The notes under the pieces are model-generated. The model was not told the DNA's origin. It searched no databases and was given only the letters and a program-made list of their open reading frames with translations. From Gnetum montanum (taxonomy: Eukaryota; Streptophyta; Gnetopsida; Gnetales; Gnetaceae), in NCBI GenBank assembly GCA_015680685.1, contig MNCI01029622.1:912554-972553 (forward strand): a stretch of 60,000 bases of DNA, given 5' to 3'. Of the stretch, positions 47,448 to 59,177 are shown piece by piece (the stretch's first letter is position 1; each line of letters opens with the position of its first letter). The position numbers and the translations under genes were made by a program.

Positions 47448-49063
47448 AAAATCAATAGATGTGGGAAATTATTACCTCATAATGAAATCTAAAGAGATAA
47501 ATCCTCTCACTACTACCCATAATTTGTTGAAGGATTTGAGGGAAAAAATGGAATTTCTTTGCACATATTTACCAATCTTGAACATTCTACTATGTGAAAG
47601 GATACAACATTTTTTGCTACTCTATCATCAGAGTGTACCTAGTGTACTTTGTATTGTCCAGCTCTTATAGTTATAAAGAGAGGGATCCTCACCTCACCAG
47701 CTTGTGGATTGTTCTTTACCTCACTAATGCAAAACACTAAGGTAGTTGACTTCATTTCTTTCCTAGGAAAAGGTAGCACCATTACTACATGAATGGATTC
47801 TTCATTAGCCATAATATCTTTACTAATAGAAATAGAGATTAAGATCTAGAATAAGGCTTCATAGTGAGTAGAAAATATCATCACTAGGTCATATATGCTT
47901 TAAGAGATATATTTTTATTTGAGTGAAAGCCTGACCTATTCCATGATAATGATGAAGTATTTATCATTGTTTGATTTTTTTCCATTTTTATTACCTTTGA
48001 CTTCCTCCATTCTACATAAGAATTTTACATCATTCTTGAGAGTTTGTGGCTTGGGTCCCTTCTATTTCTCTTGTTGTTTATTGTCCTTCCTCGGCTAACT
48101 CATTGAAGCATTTTAGACATTGGAGCCCATGGGGATGGATGAAGTAGGTGTAGGCTTTGGTGGGCCTACTTCCTTCCACACCTTTGTTTGTTTGTTTTCT
48201 TTGGCATTACATTTATGGATGGGCCTCTTACATTGTTTTGTTGGTAACTTCTTATTCTCTAGCTACAAAGAGGCTATTACATTGGCCACAATGTGAGGAC
48301 ATTGGTCAACTTAGGTTGTAGGCTTAGTGGTAATGGAAGGGGACACTCTACTAACAAATGATTCTTTGGGAGGCATAGGTGATGGTATCCTTATGATAAA
48401 AAGAGTTGAACTTGATGAAGTTGAAGGACCCCTTTCATTATGAGGAGGTATCCAAATCACAAATAGCTCTCTAGTAGGTTTAGGATTATTACTAACGTTG
48501 AATTTGGATATCGTGTGTTAATTACTATTAGCATTTAGTAGATCTTTGTATACTTGCATATGTTTGTTTTAAGGCCTAATCAGATTCAATGCATCTAGCA
48601 CTAATTCATCATTATCCTTTATTTTTTGAAAATCATCTTTTAATACCAAGAAAAAGTCTATGTCATGACCAGGAAACTAGTGGTAATGGAAAAATTAGTC
48701 TAGTTTGAAGAGTTTAAATATAGGTGGATTGTCCTTGGTTGCAATGGTGGGATCCTTAGCAATCTCACATAAATGGATGTGCCTCTTATAGGCTATTTTA
48801 GTTATCTATTTGTATTGGATACAATCACTTTTAAGTAACTTGTCAAGAAGCTTAGATGGTTTTAAGGGTAGTTTTATATATTTGGACTGATCCTTTCTCT
48901 CAAAGTTAGGCCTAGATTGGTTGGATGTAGAGGCATTCGATGTTGAATGTTAAATAGTCATAGCAAGGGCCTTCAATTGCGTTATCCTTGGCTCCTATGT
49001 TATCTTTGTTTCTTTGCCCATAGTGGCCATGGATACATGGTTTTGTTTCCATCTATCTCTATT
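47448..49063 (-). pseudogene. E5 Gag to protease region, decayed
   Basis: At about 48710-48580 the minus strand reads FHYH-FPGHDIDFFLVLKDDF and KIKDNDELV, resembling the H-x-x-x-GHDTE-C-x-x-LK segment of Tat-type Gag. Upstream, CEIAKDPTIATKDNPPIFK is in the same style. Many stops. E3 inserted at 49064. Confidence 0.45.
49059..49063. repeat. E3 target-site duplication, left (CTATT)
   Basis: CTATT at 49059-49063 pairs with CTATC at 59173-59177, differing at the last base. Confidence 0.7.
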
Positions 49064-49932
49064 TGATAAGCAATAAGGTACCCCTATGCTCAACCATATG
49101 AATCATAAGCGTTCACATGCAATCCGGTCAAATTTCGTATACTATAATTACTAAGTACACTAGAGCTAAAAAGTGTGTATGTTTTGTCCATTCATTGTCT
49201 TCCTAGTCCCACTTGTGGAATGCAATTGTATGGTTTAGTGTGACTGAGGCATAAGGTTTTTATTATTTTTTGTTTTATGAAATTAATTGCCTAGAACAAG
49301 AATAAAAGTAAGAGTAATTAAATGGTAAGTAAACTATGGTCTAATCTAGCTGAACACAAGTAACCATTCTGATTTTTTGAACACATCCTAAACTTTGTGT
49401 AAACTCTCATGGGTTGTCAAACACTAACCATTTCTGAGCTACCAAGTGTCACACGTATGTTCAAAGGGTTCATGCTTGTGTATTTTAATGCATTGCTTGA
49501 TTAATCAAAATTAATTACTACATGAATAACATTAATGTAAATGGTATTAAATGACAATATATAAATGCATAATAAAGAAAGTCTCAAGTGTTTCAAGGAT
49601 GAATCAAATAGTTTGTCTTTATTACCAACACAATGGTATGTTTAGGTACATCAATGCTTGAATAAAGATCTGTTCACACTTAGACCTTCTACTATGGGCA
49701 CTTGGAAAATATTCTAACTCTCAAATGGAAAAACTGTAAGAGTTTTGCTACTTAACTACAAAAACTACTCTTAATCATGTGCCTGGGGGTTGTATTTATA
49801 GACCTAGAAGTAACCCTATGATATCAAATGTATGATATCACATCTTGGGCTATGATATCACGTACCTGATATTATGTACCCGATATCGCGGCCACTTCGA
49901 CATCAGAGTGTATGAAAAAACATGATTTATCA
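49064..49932 (-). repeat. E3 3' LTR (869 bases)
   Basis: TGATAAGCAATAAGG...GATTTATCA. Minus-strand TATA box CTATAAATAC at 49794-49803. Repeated TGATATCA motifs lie in U3 at 49816-49895. Paired with 58312-59172. Confidence 0.9.
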
Positions 49933-51910
49933 TACCCAGACAACTAAATAAAAACTCATCCTTGAGTATAGAAGAGGAACAAGTCCCTCACAAAATATAT
50001 TAGAAGGTGTGGACTATTCAACTGACATGCAGAGTGACACAAAGAAAACAGACAAATATAGAAGTGCCCGAGCATACAACATTACAATTATGTACAAAAT
50101 TAGGTGTTCATGACAATAGGAAACAACACCCTTTGATCCAATGGACATACAATCCCTCATGGTAATATAAGAATGAGGGAGAAGTAGAAGAGATCCAACG
50201 ATCATGAATAATCTCTTGTGATTGATATTGTTGCATCTTCCTTGATAAAGATAGTCTTTCTTCCAGTTCATGCTCCCCACTACAATCATAAAAAAATCAA
50301 GGATTAGTATATAAAGTGTAATAGATAATGGCTAAATACCTTGCCTCATCGATGATTTTATGTAGCCAAGTTATGATTGTAATAGATTGGTTGCTTGATA
50401 GTGTTAGTGGGAAGACTGATGAATGGGTTAAGTAAGAGAAGTGGTTCATAAAATTCAGAAAAAGATTAATACAAGGAATACTAGAAAGAGGGTATAGTAA
50501 TTCACAATAATAAAAAGAAGAAATTTACTAAAAAATAGTTGTGAAGATGGATACAACTAGATAGCATGGATGGGGTAAATAAAAAGAATTTGATTGTAAC
50601 AATGTCTAAGGGTAAAGAACTTAACTTAAAAATACCAAAAGATATGCAAGTGGGTCCTCCCCAAATTAGGCATAGGCCTTTTATGCCCTTGAATATCTTC
50701 AAACCAAGGAGTTCGTGGGCTCCATGGATGATTAATGGTTATGGAAAGTTAAGTACAAAAACCCAAATGTAATTGACTAACAAACCTAACACATCAAACT
50801 AGAACATTGAATCAAAACATGAAACTGGCAATGATGTGAGGCATGAAAAGCATATATGAATGAGAGAGAGAATGGAATGGAGCTCCTAATTATGGTCACA
50901 TGAAGCCCCTTGTGGAGTTTGTGATTAAATGACTTGGTATGATCCATCCTCATTCCAAACCAAAACCAACCACTTTTAGTGACTTCACATCGACATTGTA
51001 AGGCTAGTCCATCCCCTGAGAGACAAAAATGCTCCCACAAAACAACCACCATTCCAAATTGGAGAGAAGTAGGAAGTGAGAAAGGGCCTTAGTTAGAGAA
51101 GATAAGAAAACGCCCATAACTAGTGCTTGTAGCCCTTTTATTTGATCTAAGGGGTGTGCTTTGAATTCCCATATTTTTTCTTTGAACGGAAACCACAACA
51201 TGCAAAGACCTATGCATTTTTGCATTTATTTTGTCCAAGGGATGTGCTTTGAATCCTCATCTCTGCTTTTTATTTTATGAGAACCACACCATGCAAAGAC
51301 TTATTTGACTTCCTATTGTGGAATGACATAGAATGGTGAGAAGCTCACAAGAATACATCCACACATAGGAAAATAGAAAAGCACGAAGAATACCACATCC
51401 CTTTGAACCCACATCCTATACAAACCTTTGATTTCTTCCCAAATCTAAATTTTACACAAGTCACCAATTTATTAAAGTTTCATTAATGAATAATGGAGTA
51501 CACATTTCCAAAATAAGGAAAATCATAGAGTATGTGGATAGGTGAATGATGTAGATTCATTGCCTATTACATGAAAAGAAATCATTTCTTAGTCATTAGT
51601 AACAACATTCAAAGTTAAAAACCAAACATCAACAATCAAATTACAAATAAAACATACCACTGTTGAGTAGCACATTACCATTGTACCTAACATCGTATTA
51701 GCAAAAAAAGTAGAGAAATACATCAAACACAAGAAAATATATAATAAGTAAAAGATTATGTAATAAACAACAACTATATTAATGATGGTGTAAAACAAAA
51801 ACTAAGAAAAGATCAATAACCTAAAAAACACAAATATGTAAAACAAAGATATAAAATAAAGAATATGAAAACAAAAAGCTATAAAATCAAAAATATGTAA
51901 AACAAAAAAG
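49933..51910 (-). other. E3 3' noncoding region
   Basis: Has the group's shared blocks: GTGGGTCCTCCCCAAATTAG at 50651, AACCACACCATGCAAAGACTT near 51283, and GTAAAACAAAAA iterations at 51790-51910. ORFs of 66-91 codons here show no domain and are not called. Confidence 0.65.
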
Positions 51911-53400
51911 TTAAAAAATTGAGGAGCTACAAAAAGTGTTAGTATGGGTGGCATATCCCCCATGGATAAGTTGGAAAAGGGAGATATGAATGATTGAGCA
52001 TGGTTGTCCATCTATTGAAGTGTCTATTAAGTTGGTTGGCTTTGGCTCATGGAAAGGTTTCACTTGTTGTATGTTGATTAATTGCTTCTTATTTGGGCTA
52101 TCAGGTTTGTAGATGATCATGGCCCCAGATGAAAAAGTCTCATCAATAATATAAGGTCCATCCCGCAATGTTTGAAATTTGGTTCATTGGGGTACATGTG
52201 CAAGATTCCAATAGAGAACCTTATCTCCTAGTTAAAACTTGACTTTTCTTATTTTGAGGTCATGGTGTTTTTTGTTAAATGCCTTATGCATTTCATTGGA
52301 TGACAGTTCCTTTAACTAATTTTCGTCTAGCAAGTTGAGGCTCATTATTTTTTCTTTCTATGCTAGACTTAGATTTAGGTCAAGGTCATAGGCTGTAGAG
52401 AGTGTATAGAGCTCAAATTAGATGGCTAGTGTTGGTAGTTTTCCATACATGAGCTCATAGGAAGAATATCCTATGGGAAGCTTCCATGTGGAGTGATAGG
52501 CCCAAAGGGCCTCATTTAATTTGGTGCTCCAATTCCTTTAGTATTTGCTAATGGTGTGCATTAGAGCTTTTGTAATCTCTTGATTAATGGCCTCAACTTG
52601 ACCATTGGCTTGGGGGTGATATGGTGTTGTGAGTTTATGCTCAATCCCAAAGCACTACATAAGTTTTTTGAAAGTGGCACCTATAAAATAAGCTCCATTA
52701 TTAGAAATTAGTGCACAAGGCACACCAAACCTATTTATGATATTTTGTTATACAAATCGGGTAGCAGTGGTGGATGTACAGTTAGTGATGGCTACTACTT
52801 CTACCCACTTGGTGCAATAGTCAACTATGACTATGATATATGTCTTTCAATTTGATAAAGGTGCGATGGGGCCCATAAAATCAATGCCCCAAATATCAAA
52901 TGGCTCAAGAGCTTGAATCCATTGTTATGGTCCCTCCATTTAAGTTGTCATTCCACCATCCCTCTAACAATGATCACAAGTGTGGATGAATTGGTATGCA
53001 TCTTTAAAGATTGTTGGCCAATAATATCCTGCCATGAGGATTTTTATGACTGTGTGTCTCCCAGCATAATGGCCCCCACAAGGGCCTTTGTGAGCATCAT
53101 GGATAATACATAGTTGATCTATATCAAGGACACACCAACGAACTAGGCCATTGAGACAGACTTTGTAAAGGTTCCCATTAATTTTCATGAAGTGCTTGAT
53201 CTAGTGAAGAAACTATTATTTCTTTTTAGTGTCCAACCCTTGCGACAATTCTTGCTTAAGTAAATAAGTGAGGGTGGTATCATACCATTTTTGTTCATAA
53301 AAAATGTATGTATTAAGAGCCCCTGCAAGGAGAGATTCATCAGAAAATTCATTAAATAAGGGGCTCTCTTTCTCCTTGTCATCCCATCGTAGTCATGATA
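51911..53400 (-). pseudogene. E3 integrase
   Basis: Zinc-binding part: CIIHDAHKGPCGGHYAGRHT, GYYWPTIFKDAYQF and CDHC (H-H-C-C intact). Core: FDIWGIDFMGPIAPLSN (first Asp), CALISNNGAYFIGATF (second Asp replaced by Asn, codon 52700-52702), [14 protein letters not shown] (Glu kept). C-terminal: LRDGPYIIDETFSSGAMIIY. In the same frame as RT, with several stops. Its end marks the end of pol. Confidence 0.85.
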
Positions 53401-54660
53401 AGTGATTCATGACCACATTCTTCACACCTTTTTGATCTACCATCATGAGATTGAACTGTTGCAAAATTACAAGTCACCATATGACATGGGGGCTCACCAT
53501 TGGTTTATTCATTAGAAATTGGATGGAACTATGATTTGTGTGCACAAACACTTTATAGTCAAGCACATAGTGCTTGAACTTCTCTTAGACAAACACCACT
53601 ACCATCAACTATGTTTCTATGGTGTTGTAGTTTAGTTATGCACCTGCAATGCTTCATCTTGCATAGTGAATGTAATATGGATGTTTTTCATCATCCATCT
53701 ATGTAAGCACTACCCCCAAAGCATAATTTAATGCATCAGTCATCACATGAAATGGCCTGGACCAATTAGGTGCTTGTAGAATTAGGGTTTTAACAACCTT
53801 TTGCTTCAGTTGCTAAAATGGCGACATTATCATATGCAGGGGTCCAGGCAAAGGATGCATCCTTATTTGTTAATTTCACCAATAGCTTGGTGATTTTGGA
53901 AAAATTCTTGATGAAGCATCGATAGTAGCCAATATGACCAAGGAATGATCACACTTCTTTAACTATTTTAGGTTGGTGGGTTATTTCTTGGATGACCTTA
54001 TTTTTTTAGGATCCATCTTGATTTCTACATTTGAAATATGATGCCCCAAGACTGTACCCTCCTAGACCATAAGATGACTCTTTTGCCAATTGAGGTAGAG
54101 ATTTGTTTCAACACATCTCCTCAACACCTACTCAAGATGGTCTAGGACTTGCTTAAATGTAGATCCATAGGTAGAAAAGTTATCTATGAAGACTTCTACC
54201 CTACTACCGATTTGTTTTTGAAAAATGCTAAGGACTAATTGTTGAAATGTGGCTAGAGCATTGCATAGACCGAATGGCATCTAATAGTAAGTGAAAGTCG
54301 CCCAAGGACTTGTAAAAGTCATCTTCACTTGGTCCTCTAGTGCAATCTAGATTTGGTTATATCCACTATAACCATCTAGAAAGCTATAATAGCAGTGCCT
54401 AGAAATGGTGTCCAACACTTGGTGAACAAAAGGCAATGGAAAATGATCTTTGAAATGTGCCATGTTGAGCAACTGAAAGTCAATGCACACCCACCATTTA
54501 CCTCCTTTCTTGGGCATGATCATGAGGGGACTGACCCACTCACTATCTGCAATAGGGTAGATGAATCCTACGTTGAGGAGTTGTTCAATCTTCTCTTTGA
54601 TAATCTACTTTAATTTGGGATTCAAATGTTACTATAGCTATCATTTTGACTTAACGACAA
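53401..54660 (-). pseudogene. E3 reverse transcriptase and RNase H
   Basis: RT: YPIADSEWVSPLMIMPKKGG, HFKDHFPLPF, YYSFLDGYSGYNQI (first catalytic Asp). A TAG (54281-54283) lies directly before MPFGLCNA, then VFIDNFSTYG with Asn (54179-54181) at the second Asp of the xxDD box. VLGHHISNVEIKMDPKK follows. RNase H: MTDALNYALGVVLT, YYIHYARCSIAGA, HYVLDYKVFVHTNHSS. Stops throughout. Wording is Athila/Tat-like and parallels E1 residue by residue. Confidence 0.85.
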
Positions 54661-56304
54661 GGTTAGTGTATATTTGGTGCTAGCATATTCTTAGATCTAT
54701 TTGAATGAGCTTAGAATATGACCAGAAAAGGCTACTAACCATTTTTCCACAACCTTCACCAACATTTTCTTTTGTTCTGTAGCAAGCTTAGCATTAATAA
54801 TGATCGACTTTCCAGTTTTCAAGAACACATAATTCATTCCAACTGGTAGTGTCTTCAATTCAAGTGGGTCTTATTTAAAATTTTCAGGAATCTTCAGCTT
54901 TCACCAATTGACATCATCATTTACTTCTTCAGAGAGTTGGTGATGAACTTGAGTTCATCCATACTTGCAACATATTCATACGTTAGGCCCTTAGTAGGTT
55001 CCATGCATAATGTACTACTACTAGAATTAGTTGTCAGCCACTAGGCGCCTTCTTATTTTGTGGCTACTATTACAAGCATCTTTGGATTTGAGATTCTAGT
55101 GCACACTACTTGCATGTAGAGATAGATGTTGTTTTTACTAACCATAACTTCTTCACACAATGGCACCCCAAATTGCTGTACGTGATACATAGAACCCTGT
55201 TGTTCTCAATTTTTCCAAATTCATTTTCTTTTGATGTCTCCAAAGAAAGATCTCTAATGCCTATTTTGGCATCAACGGTCCTTAATCATGCCCTTCCCAT
55301 AATAATTGGGAAGTTCCCCTTATAGTTCTCCACCTTGATTACTAGGAAGTCAATTGGATATGACCACCTACAAATGGTGGTTATGATGTCCTCTACTAGT
55401 CCCACTAGAACAGTGATGGACTGGTCTACCAGTTCTAGCTGGATGTGGCTCTTCTTCAAGGGAGGAAGGTTCCAAATTATGTACATCTTATGCGAGATTA
55501 GATTAACACTAGAACCAAAGTTACTAAGAGCTTTACAAGGCTCATTCCTAGAAATTTGCAAATATAATAGGGGACTCCTAGGATTAACTAACTTTTTGGG
55601 TAGGTTACCAACTCAAATCCAATCAGATACAACATGGGTCAGCATTATAGTATGGATTTGAGAGGGATTTTTGTTTGAAGGGGACTTGGATAAAGGTGAG
55701 ATAGAGGAAGTTGGAGGAGTAGGATTACCAACCAATGATGTGTCTAAGGGCTTTGGTGGACTATGAGGTCAAAAGAAGGGTCTTCTTTTTGTTCATGGTT
55801 CGAACTCACTTGGTGGGTTAACCAATTGTAGATTAACCACCTTCATAGCATTTTGTTGTTGTGGTTGGACAGGCAGTTCACCCTATATGGATGGAGTAGG
55901 TGGTAGCTATGTAGGAGATGGGGGAGTGGGTGTAGGGATAGGAGGTGCATGGGGATAGTAAGTGGCATCCTTTCTTAGATGGGGTGATTGGTATACTTGA
56001 GGGGGGTAGTGGTGAGATTGGTAAGTAGCAACATGACCAGAGGTGTCCCGTGGAGATGAAGGTTGCTAAACATAGTAACCATAGGGATTTGGTTGTCGGT
56101 AAGGATATTTTTGTCTTGGAGGTGGAAACACCCACAATTGTGGTTACTGCCACTATTGGTACAATTCATAAGGTTGCGGTGGAGTTCCATGTGGATAGTA
56201 TTGTTGTGTTTGGTGGAACTGTTGAGGATTACCTTGTGGATAAGGAAATATTTTGGGTGTTTGCCTTTGTGCAAGTCAAGGATGTAAGGCATACACCCTA
56301 GATC
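54661..56304 (-). pseudogene. E3 protease and Pro-rich linker
   Basis: The linker at 56300-55700 is rich in Pro, Tyr and His. Protease: EPCKALSNFGSSVNLISHKM, where the active-site Asp is Asn (55520-55522), then WNLPPLKKSHIQLELVDQS, YPIDFLVIKVENYKGN and FPIIMGRA. Same frame as RT downstream. Confidence 0.75.
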
Positions 56305-58146
56305 CTACAAGTGTGACACAACTAAACAACATCCCTTAGGATGTTCATATTGAAAAATGTCACAACAACCATCATCATCTAAGTCACTATCCATAGCCAT
56401 CTCTATCGTAGCCATTTTACCCTTACCCTTAGATATGGCACATTTAGCTTCCTTATGTCTCCGATGCTCACACTCACCACTTTGCTCCTTAGACATTTCA
56501 GCAATTTTTAAGATAGCTTGAAACTTATTATCCATGGAGTTCTATAATTAGTCAACCTTTAGCCATGATTTTAGATTTCAATTTCTGGAGTGGCAAGGTT
56601 TTTTGATTAGCCACCTTATCTCTATTTAATTCATCCTTACTATCACAAAATTAAACCCCCGTTTTGTAGATAGAAGGATCCCTATTGTATTCCTTTGCAC
56701 TTTCTCATTTTCTCAATTCTCCCTCCTCCTTGGCTACCTACTCAATTAATTTTTAGATTTGGAGAGCACTTAACTCTATCAATCTCCCTTGAGCATAGAC
56801 ACCAAGAGTTTTCCTTACTTCAGACCACAACCCATCTATGATATGGCAAAGATGATCAAGCTGAGAATATTCATGGCCAGGGAACCTATGTAACAAAGAG
56901 TAGTATTAGCCAATAACAGCATCCAAGGGCTCATGATTTCCTTGTTTCCACCCTTGAATCTACTTCCTTAGATTGGATACTCAGGAGTACATTTGATATT
57001 TGTCATTAAAGAATTCCAACATCGTACTTCACCACCTAATTAATTCTAGTTCTAAGGATTGGTACCAATTTTTTGCTTCCTTTATAAGTGTACTTAGCAA
57101 TAATTTTAGATTTTTCTAATGATTTTCATATTCTACAAGGCACATGCATCTTGAAAGGCCTAAAGATGATTTTGTAGATCAGCATCGTGTCCTCCCTCAA
57201 ATTGATGGATGTTGTTCATGTTTAGCCTTTTTATTTTACTATCCTTCACATGCCTTGTTGGAATCCTCATAACCTTTACAATGTTCAACATGCTCCAAGT
57301 GGGAAGTAGAGGTTCACCAAGGTGATGGTGATGGTGCCTATGATGTTTTATACTAGCCCTTCTTTCTTGATGATGGGTCTCTTCGGATTGCCCATGTCTT
57401 CGGTCACAACTGTCCCGATAGTCCCTTCTGTTGTTCTGGTCCTGTCAGTCACCTCCATCATAATTATTTCTTCTGTGATCATGATCTGAGCTAAATGAAG
57501 AAGAAGATGATGATGATGAAGAGGAAGAAGAAGGAGAACTTGCTCCACATTGACACCTATCACCCTTCCTTCAGCACTCACAACCATGATTAGGATTGTG
57601 ACCTATTTTTTCTCCCTTATCATGACTTGCCTTTCCAGATCCATTTTTATCATTGGATCCATTTTAACTAGAGCTTGGATTATGAATTGTGAATTGTACA
57701 TTCTAGTTGAGGGCTCCCTAAAAAAAGTCAAAGAGAGGAGAATTACTAAAGATGTGGTTGCCTCCATCAAATGGGCCAAGTAAAGGTGGAAAATATTTTG
57801 ACCCCTTACCCTTGAAAAGATCATGTTGGTGCTCCAACTGATGATCCCTTAACCTTTGTGCTTCAGTGAGATGATAATCTCTTGAATTAGGATCTTGCAT
57901 CTCATATTCTCCATGAAGATGTTAAAGCCCATTTCATGCGAGCATAAGCTAGAGCATTGCTATAATAGATTGGTCAAGTGACAACACAATGTTACCTTCC
58001 ATGTTGTGCCACCATAATAGTTTATCTTGATGCAAGATGAAGGTGAAGTTAGGTACATACTCATCAAGATGAGCATATACCACCCAGTATTACTGAGGCA
58101 CCTAGACTACCTTGGGCGGAGATGGGCTCCTATGAGAAGAAGACAT
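56305..58146 (-). pseudogene. E3 gag
   Basis: Opens MSSSHRSPSPPKVV at 58146. A Ser/acidic-rich segment at 57490-57545 is followed by RLNMNNIHQFEGGHDADLQN and HLQAFQDACA near 57230-57130, and ends CCDIFQYEHPKGCCLVVSHL at 56305. Frameshifts and stops are common, more than in pol. Confidence 0.65.
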
Positions 58147-58289
58147 TCTGTGTTCATGACCTTATAGGTAGTGTGTAGTTAAGGTTTAATTTAATTATAA
58201 TAATATTTTTTTTCATAATATTTGTCTCTTAGGGTTCAAAAAAAAAGGTTACTAAGTTTCACTTAGTTTAGATAGTGCACGTAGAACTA

Positions 58290-58311
58290 CAGTCCCTAGC
58301 AACAGCACCAA
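58290..58311 (-). promoter_or_regulatory. E3 primer-binding site (tRNA-Asp type, decayed)
   Basis: Reverse complement TTGGTGCTGTTGCTAGGGAC directly follows the 5' LTR in element sense. It aligns with TTGGCACCGTTGCCAGGGAC of E1b; most differences are C-to-T. Confidence 0.75.
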
Positions 58312-59172
58312 TGATAAGTAGTGAGGTACCCCTACACCCAACCATATGAATCACAGGCATTCAAATGCAATCTGGTCAAATTCCATAGACTATAATTACT
58401 AAGTACACTATAGCTAAATAGTGCATGTGTGTTGTCCATTCATTATCTTTCCAATCCCACTTGTGAAATGCAATTGTATGGTTAAGTGTGATTAAGGTGT
58501 AAGATTTTTATTTTTTTGTGTTTTATCAAATTACTCACCTAGAATAAGAATAAAAGTAAGAGTAATTAAATGCTAACTATGGTCTAATCTAGCCTAACAA
58601 AAGTAACCATTCCCACTTCCCAGACACATCCTGAAATTTGTGTAAACACTGCTGGATTATCAAACACTAACCGTTTATGAGGTACCAAGTATTAAACATA
58701 TGTTCAAAGGGGTCGTGCTTGTGTATTTTAATGAGTTGCTTGAATAATCAAAATTAATTATTGCATGAACAACATTAATGTAAATTGTATGAAATCACAA
58801 TATCTAAATGCATAAGAAAGAAAGTCTCAACTGCTACAAGGATGAATCAAAGACTTCGTCTTTATTGCCAACACAATGGTGTGTTTAGGTACATCAATTC
58901 TTGAATAAAGATCCATTCACACTTAGACCTCTTACTACGGGCACTTGGGTAAATATTCTAACTCTTAAATGGACAAACTGCAAGACTTTTGCTACTTGAC
59001 TACCGAAAACTACTCTCAATTGTGTGCTCAGGGGTTGTATTTATAGACCCAAGAGTAACCCTGTGATATCGAATGTATCACATCTTGGGCTACGATATTG
59101 CATACCCAATATTGTATACCCGATATTATAGCCACTCCGATATCAAAGTGTATGAAAAAACATGATTTATCA
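58312..59172 (-). repeat. E3 5' LTR (861 bases)
   Basis: TGATAAGTAGTGAGG...GATTTATCA. TATA box on the minus strand at 59037-59046. Paired with 49064-49932. Confidence 0.9.
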
Positions 59173-59177
59173 CTATC

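Larger units (their letters stand above)
49064..59172 (-). mobile_element. E3: full-length Athila-like gag-pol retrotransposon
   Basis: 10.1 kb LTR-to-LTR, coding strand minus: 5' LTR 58312-59172, primer site, gag (58146-56305), Pro-rich linker, protease, RT, RNase H and integrase (to 51911), 3' noncoding blocks, 3' LTR 49064-49932. Protease through integrase read in one frame over about 3.6 kb, broken by many stops but with no net frameshift seen. There is no extra ORF. It sits inside E5. Lesions at catalytic sites and the stops make it inactive. Confidence 0.88.

Noticed and set aside
49933-51910. A coding gene in the E3 3' region (several 66-91 codon ORFs)
   Set aside because: No domain, not conserved as protein with the equivalent E1 and E1b regions, while noncoding blocks are conserved at DNA level.
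54395-54613. Plus-strand ORFs across E3 pol (also 52913-53113, 55335-55661, 56050-56301)
   Set aside because: Antisense to RT, integrase, protease and linker; the minus-strand reading carries the conserved motifs.
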